Origin: Portibacter marinus | Lineage (GTDB): Bacteria > Bacteroidota > Bacteroidia > Chitinophagales > Saprospiraceae | Reading direction: 5' to 3' | NCBI RefSeq assembly: GCF_021533195.1 | Contig: NZ_JAJNKB010000001.1 | Span: 682,001 to 746,000, forward strand | DNA: 64,000 bases | Position numbers and translations under genes: made by a program | The notes under the pieces: model-generated | What the model saw: only the letters and a program-made list of their open reading frames with translations | The model's database searches: none | Told to the model about the DNA's origin: nothing | Shown here: positions 59,793 through 64,000 of the stretch, one piece after another | Layout of the letters: every line of letters starts with the position of its first letter | Position numbering within the stretch: position 1 is the first letter of the stretch

Positions 59793-60896
59793 TTGAAACC
59801 ACTTACAAAGCTTGGCTTTATTATTACGCTTCTCTTGCCTTCCATTCTAGGTCATACCCAATACCAAATAAAAGGACAGTTTCTAGATTCAGAGCACAAA
59901 TACTCAAGAATCATTCTACAATACGTTCCGTCTCTTACCCAATTATCCCGATTGGATATGAACAATTATGTGAACGTTGCCGCAGTAGATTCACAGGGTT
60001 ACTTCACCTTAAATGGCAATGATATTCCACTAGAGCCCATGGTTTACCAATTGATGCTCTCTTCTGGTAAGAACCATAACAGTATATTTAGCGGCAGAAG
60101 CAAAAATTACATTCAAGTAGTTTTAGACAGAAATACTCGTATGATCATCTATGATTGTATGGACATATCAAGTACATTCGCTGGCTGTAATGTTGAAGGT
60201 AGCATTGAGAGTCACCTATTGCAAAAATTCGCAGATGAATTTCTTCCATCAATAAAATCAAAAACCAACGTTCAAGGTGAAATGGACTCTGAATTAAAAG
60301 ACCAATTTGCCTATAGATACCACAGTGATGCCATTAAAAAGTACATGGATACCAGTCAATTCCAAATCCCCGCACTTTATGCCTACCATCACCTTAAAGA
60401 TGCTGAGTTCGAAATTAAAAGTGATCCCAATTTCTTCAGGAACTTTCTAAGCAGAATGGAAAGCTTAAATGGCGCATCACGATATTATTTGGAAGCTAAA
60501 ATTGAAATTCAATCCATCCTTGAATTAGTAAATCTAGATGACGAAGAAGCTAAACTTGATCCGACCATCATTATTTTCATCACGCTTTCAATTATCATTA
60601 TTGTTTTAGGGTTTCTGACCATATACTATCGTGTAAAATGGAAAAACTTGTTGAAAGATAAAGGTGAACTTGATATGGATGAGTTACTCCACTCGGTAAC
60701 GGAGAAAGAGCAAGAGATTATCGAGCTTATCTTAGCAGGTCATTCCAATAAAGAGATTGCAAGCCAGTTGTTTGTCAGCTTGTCAACTGTCAAGACCCAC
60801 ATCACCAATATTTATGCTAAACTTCATGTAAGTTCAAGAAAACAATTAAAAAGACTCTTAGCCAGTGTGTCACAAGATAAATGGCCACATAAGTAA
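59793..60896 (+). CDS. Membrane-bound LuxR-family regulator with a periplasmic sensor
   Basis: 367 residues from a TTG start; no ATG is available and residues 1-23 form a signal peptide (MKPLTKLGFIITLLLPSILGHT). Residues about 24-250 are periplasmic and resemble a DUF4369-like fold (YQIKGQFLDSEHKYSRIILQY ... MNNYVNVAAVDSQGYFTL); one membrane helix at about 262-286, and a cytoplasmic LuxR-type HTH at about 300-362 (EKEQEIIELILAGHSNKEIASQLF, SLSTVKTHITNIYAKL). No phosphoreceiver domain, so it senses directly through the membrane. It is a one-component regulator. Neighbour to a small exported protein at 61.0 kb. Confidence 0.82.
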   Translation: MKPLTKLGFIITLLLPSILGHTQYQIKGQFLDSEHKYSRIILQYVPSLTQLSRLDMNNYVNVAAVDSQGYFTLNGNDIPLEPMVYQLMLSSGKNHNSIFSGRSKNYIQVVLDRNTRMIIYDCMDISSTFAGCNVEGSIESHLLQKFADEFLPSIKSKTNVQGEMDSELKDQFAYRYHSDAIKKYMDTSQFQIPALYAYHHLKDAEFEIKSDPNFFRNFLSRMESLNGASRYYLEAKIEIQSILELVNLDDEEAKLDPTIIIFITLSIIIIVLGFLTIYYRVKWKNLLKDKGELDMDELLHSVTEKEQEIIELILAGHSNKEIASQLFVSLSTVKTHITNIYAKLHVSSRKQLKRLLASVSQDKWPHK

Positions 60897-60997
60897 GATT
60901 CAGACTGGTACTAGTACTCATTTCCCACCCTACTTATTGAGATTATCTGGTTATGATCGTTAAATTAGGTGCATTACTAAATCAAATACATACGATC

Positions 60998-61387
60998 ATG
61001 CAAAATTTATGTTTTATACTATTGATGACTTTATCTTCATTCTGCCTTCATGCTCAAACCAAAACCGATGTCATTATATCTGAAGAGGTCATACTGGTTA
61101 ATTATCATTCAGAAATGAGTATTTATGAAGCACTTGCTATCAGTACCTTGCTGAAAAAGCGTGGGATTGAACTGACTTACAACGAATATAAGTTAGATGA
61201 AAAAGGAAAACTGATTGCGGTTGATTTTGATATTGACTTCAATAATGGTAATAGTGGATCAGCATCCTGTAGCCAAATGCAATTTTTGGGGACCTCTTGT
61301 GGATTTTTCATTGACAATAGACCTGATGCACGAAATTACTGGGACAGGTTCTCTGAATATCAAACTGGAGGAGTTAAAGCATGCTGA
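60998..61387 (+). CDS. Small exported protein, unknown function
   Basis: 129 residues from the ATG at 60998, which gives a signal peptide (MQNLCFILLMTLSSFCLHAQ); an ATG at 60953 would add 15. The mature part has a VNYHSEMSIYEALAISTLLKKRG segment, a DFDIDFNNGNSGSASCSQMQF stretch, and three cysteines (in CSQMQ, CGFF and the terminal AC), suggesting one disulfide. No family known. Directly after the LuxR-type regulator (101 bp), so it may be its target or partner, unproven. Confidence 0.65.
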   Translation: MQNLCFILLMTLSSFCLHAQTKTDVIISEEVILVNYHSEMSIYEALAISTLLKKRGIELTYNEYKLDEKGKLIAVDFDIDFNNGNSGSASCSQMQFLGTSCGFFIDNRPDARNYWDRFSEYQTGGVKAC

Positions 61388-61412
61388 ATAACACCCACGT
61401 CAACTTATGATG

Positions 61413-61454
61413 GATCCCTCCATCCTCAATTTGGCCTCTTCGAAAGGAGGGATC
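61413..61454. repeat. Inverted repeat between convergent genes
   Basis: GATCCCTCC and GGAGGGATC pair over a 24-nt loop; no T tract. Possible weak bidirectional terminator. Confidence 0.4.
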
Positions 61455-61466
61455 AATCCTTGGTGA

Positions 61467-63962
61467 TCAATAAGCCCATTTGCCTGTAAAGGCATTGTAG
61501 ACATTGACCCCAACTTTCCAGGAAATACTTGCGGCCTCTATAGTATTATCTCTCGTCGCCGCATAGATTGCAAATTGCAATTGTTCACCCAAAATCTTCA
61601 CCTTTCTGCCCAGCCCGAGATAGAGTTCACCATGATAAAATTTTTGATCTGGAATCGAAAGTGCTGCTGCACCTGCAATTACTTCTAATTGTAAGTAATT
61701 GATTAAAGGTATTTTATCCATGATGAAACCATTGAAATGATGAATGGCCATCGCTTGGAGAAAAGTTTTATTGGTAGATAAAGTAGGTCCTAAGAGTTGA
61801 TAATCTCTGAGAGGATCTGCAAAAAGGTAAGGCGTCGAACCTCTGAAATACTTATACTCTATAAACCTCAAACTCCTGGTATTCAGGAAGCTTCCTCCAA
61901 GTAGCAACCAATTGGTATTTCCAAACTTCGTCAATGGCATTTCCTGAGACAGCCGCAGTTCAATGTAATCAAAATCAACCTCTGATAGACCCACACCTGG
62001 AAATCCCTTGTGGTACCTCAAATTCAATGTAGGGTAATGATTACCAATTACTATTTTCTTTCGTCCTCGTGTGATGTACTTTTGACCAAACTTATATAGT
62101 AAGTCCAATTCGAAAATAAAAGATCTGTATCGTTCAAATTCCGCTGGAGTATTGGCCTCGCCAAAAACAAAGTCCGTCCAGCCTGCTAAATTTAGATCTT
62201 CAATTGATCGCTTATCGGCATACTTAAATTCACCGGTAGCATAAAGACCATTGACCAACTCCATCACATGCCCCACACTGAAACGTTGATTTCTGATATA
62301 GTTACCACGACTAATGATATTCTGTAGAGACTCATATATAGTAATCAAATCATAGGTATCACCAACAGAAGCAAATACCCGCCCAAACCTGCGAGGCATA
62401 TAGGTATACCCTACTCTTAAACTCCCTTTCCAGTCATTATTCGTATATCCATAATCGACACTGTATCTGAATCCCAGGGCATTATTGTTTGAAAATTCTT
62501 TCTCGACATTTCCTGCTAACTCATGACGATAACCACCTACTCCTAAGGGTCTTACAGATTGTGCAATGGACTGAAATCCCAGAGTCAGACCTTTAGATCT
62601 ATTCCTGTAATTGACTCCGGACCATAGCACATCTAAAAAAGTAATTTTATTATAATCTGAATCCTGCGCCATATAATATTCCTCACTGTGCTCATAATTC
62701 CACACTGAATCCTGTTTTAAAATAAAGGCCCGTGCTTCAGCTTCCACCACGATATTTTTAGGCCGCAGTTTTTGCCATATAGCCGTATCTCTTTCTAAAG
62801 CTTGCTCAGAATATTTGATGATTTCATTACCGAAAAAATTCCTCTCAAAGACAGGCTCCAGGTCAAATTCTGTATCAATTACCTGAGTTTCTACCTTGTA
62901 TAAATTACTTCCGATTTTAGATTGATAGGCAAAGGTCTTTTCTGTAGCTCTATATTGATCCAGAGCTACCTCCGTGTAAGCAACTTCAAATTCAAAATCC
63001 TTAAATAGTGTGATGACCTGGTTGTCCAGCGAAAGCCTTGCAGATGATATTATCCAGTTTGACCCATCCACTATAATTTCACCATTGAATAATGGTGCTT
63101 GTTTGAAAATAGGTTCGACGGCAACGGTGAACATACTATCACCCTCTATGACATCAATAGCTTGGACCTTAAACCTATAATTAACAAATGCGCCTGCACC
63201 TATGGGCGAAGTGATGGGACGATCCGATAGCGTGGAATTGTCAATAACATTGGAATACAACTCAATATTGGCCTCCCTTGGATTTCTGAAAAACTCTATG
63301 GGATTGTATTCGACCCCTTGACCACTTCCTCTAAATCCTCGATCAATATCCATTCTGGTGAAGCGATTCATTTTGTCATCATCTGAATTCTTTAATTCGC
63401 CTAATATTTCAGCCTTGTATTGGCCGTTCGAAAAATGCTGACGTGAGGCCGTCTCACTTAAATATACGATGTCGAAGCCTTCTTCCACAACTATGGTATC
63501 TTCCGGTTCTGAAGCAGGTCTGAAACGCTCAACCTGGGTTTTGATGTAGTTACTATTGCTAAATGTCGAGCGATCGGTCAAAATCTTATCCTGATTTTCT
63601 CGTACCATCCGTATGACTCTATTGCCAATCTTTGTTCTTTTCGCTTCAACCGTTACAGCTCCGATTTCGATATCGGTCGGAACCATATACACTTCTACAA
63701 AGGTATCTTTGCGAATATCCAGTTCTAAGACTTTAGTTTCATAAGTAAGGATACTAAAGTAGTATTCATTTCTACCCCGTGGAGGCGCCAGTTCAAATGC
63801 ACCGTTTTCGTCGGTATGGGTACCAAAGGATGAATTCGGGATATAAACATTTACATAGGAAATGACTTGTCCTGAAACAGAATCCAAAACCACACCGCTC
63901 AATTTCTGAGCACTTAAGCCTGTAAAAAATAAAAAGAAGATTGCAAAAAGGATGTGTTTCAT
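61467..63962 (-). CDS. DUF5686 outer-membrane protein with carboxypeptidase-like N-domain
   Basis: 831 residues. Signal peptide (1-18), carboxypeptidase-like regulatory domain (about 20-100, LSGVVLDSVSGQVISYVNVYIPNSS), then DUF5686 (about 130-831), a beta-rich C-terminal barrel-like region with strands such as IKYSEQALERDTAIWQKL, KGLTLGFQSIAQSVRPL and VGYTYMPRRFGRVF. Similar to TonB receptors in layout but with no plug. Proposed as an outer-membrane assembly or transport protein; not established. Its start is 38 bp from the right edge. Confidence 0.88.
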   Translation of the reverse strand: MKHILFAIFFLFFTGLSAQKLSGVVLDSVSGQVISYVNVYIPNSSFGTHTDENGAFELAPPRGRNEYYFSILTYETKVLELDIRKDTFVEVYMVPTDIEIGAVTVEAKRTKIGNRVIRMVRENQDKILTDRSTFSNSNYIKTQVERFRPASEPEDTIVVEEGFDIVYLSETASRQHFSNGQYKAEILGELKNSDDDKMNRFTRMDIDRGFRGSGQGVEYNPIEFFRNPREANIELYSNVIDNSTLSDRPITSPIGAGAFVNYRFKVQAIDVIEGDSMFTVAVEPIFKQAPLFNGEIIVDGSNWIISSARLSLDNQVITLFKDFEFEVAYTEVALDQYRATEKTFAYQSKIGSNLYKVETQVIDTEFDLEPVFERNFFGNEIIKYSEQALERDTAIWQKLRPKNIVVEAEARAFILKQDSVWNYEHSEEYYMAQDSDYNKITFLDVLWSGVNYRNRSKGLTLGFQSIAQSVRPLGVGGYRHELAGNVEKEFSNNNALGFRYSVDYGYTNNDWKGSLRVGYTYMPRRFGRVFASVGDTYDLITIYESLQNIISRGNYIRNQRFSVGHVMELVNGLYATGEFKYADKRSIEDLNLAGWTDFVFGEANTPAEFERYRSFIFELDLLYKFGQKYITRGRKKIVIGNHYPTLNLRYHKGFPGVGLSEVDFDYIELRLSQEMPLTKFGNTNWLLLGGSFLNTRSLRFIEYKYFRGSTPYLFADPLRDYQLLGPTLSTNKTFLQAMAIHHFNGFIMDKIPLINYLQLEVIAGAAALSIPDQKFYHGELYLGLGRKVKILGEQLQFAIYAATRDNTIEAASISWKVGVNVYNAFTGKWAY

Positions 63963-64000
63963 TCGGATGGCAAAGTTGCAGAATAATTACTGAACTTCAA

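Noticed and set aside
1-64000. CRISPR arrays, prophage, insertion sequences, rRNA
   Set aside because: No regularly spaced repeats, transposase, integrase, or rRNA sequence were seen; only one tRNA was found.

Overview
The window is chromosomal DNA of a member of the Bacteroidota, most likely the Saprospiria/Chitinophagia side of the phylum. Evidence: type IX secretion (T9SS) sorting domains on three proteins, a TonB-dependent receptor with a carboxypeptidase-like regulatory domain, DUF5686, a fused 2-oxoacid dehydrogenase E1, the rpmB-rpmG-DUF4295-ftsY cluster, a long DUF5684-type signal peptidase I, and repeated TAnnTTTG promoter elements (the Bacteroidota -7 box). The assignment below phylum level is inference. 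No prophage, insertion sequence, CRISPR array or rRNA was found; most of the window looks like ordinary core chromosome.

Layout. 1-1950 (minus): start of the division/cell-wall cluster mraZ-rsmH-ftsL-ftsI behind a MraZ-box promoter. 2.3-5.5 kb: polyprenol-phosphate mannosyltransferase-like GT2 and a fused E1. 5.8-11 kb: DUF1573 protein, yaaA, a penicillin acylase with a small membrane protein, an alpha/beta hydrolase. 11-14.1 kb: BlaI repressor plus a very unusual M56/TonB/T9SS-tail fusion protein, with a clear operator. 14.2-20.3 kb: the most novel-looking stretch: a short protein with a Pro/aromatic-rich tail, a Cys-rich small protein and a NisT-like ABC exporter on the plus strand, meeting tail to tail two paralogous periplasmic thioredoxin-like proteins, one of which is broken at an (AT)6 repeat. 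20.4-32.3 kb: DEAD-box helicase, ribBA with a degenerate RibA half, two GT4 glycosyltransferases, sulfatase, LolD-type ATPase, DUF389, a GH3 lipoprotein, cryptochrome DASH. 32.3-40.5 kb: lipoprotein, SCO, cytochrome c, a 1423-residue choice-of-anchor-L/T9SS protein, a TonB receptor. 40.5-51.5 kb: rpe, coiled-coil membrane protein, GT4, gmhA, FGE-fold protein, lysoplasmalogenase, Tat-exported oxidoreductase, ApbE, DUF2452, and a VWA/AAA pair. 51.6-64 kb: signal peptidase I, a 33-bp palindrome, beta-propeller protein, DUF1684, subtilase with T9SS tail, tRNA-Arg(ACG), bL28, bL33, DUF4295/bL38, ftsY, a VOC protein, a membrane-bound LuxR regulator and a DUF5686 outer-membrane protein.

How genes work together. 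The best candidate for an undescribed system is 14.2-16.9 kb: precursor-like peptide, Cys-rich partner and dedicated exporter, possibly a RiPP-like or exported-peptide locus. The neighbouring thioredoxin-like pair shares a DUF4369-like N-terminal region, and the LuxR regulator at 59.8 kb may carry a similar sensor domain. Five genes appear to start at TTG and two at GTG or have such starts as the only option, and several neighbouring genes overlap by a few bases, so start sites were chosen by signal peptides, lipoboxes and family N-termini rather than by Shine-Dalgarno sequences, which are weak throughout.
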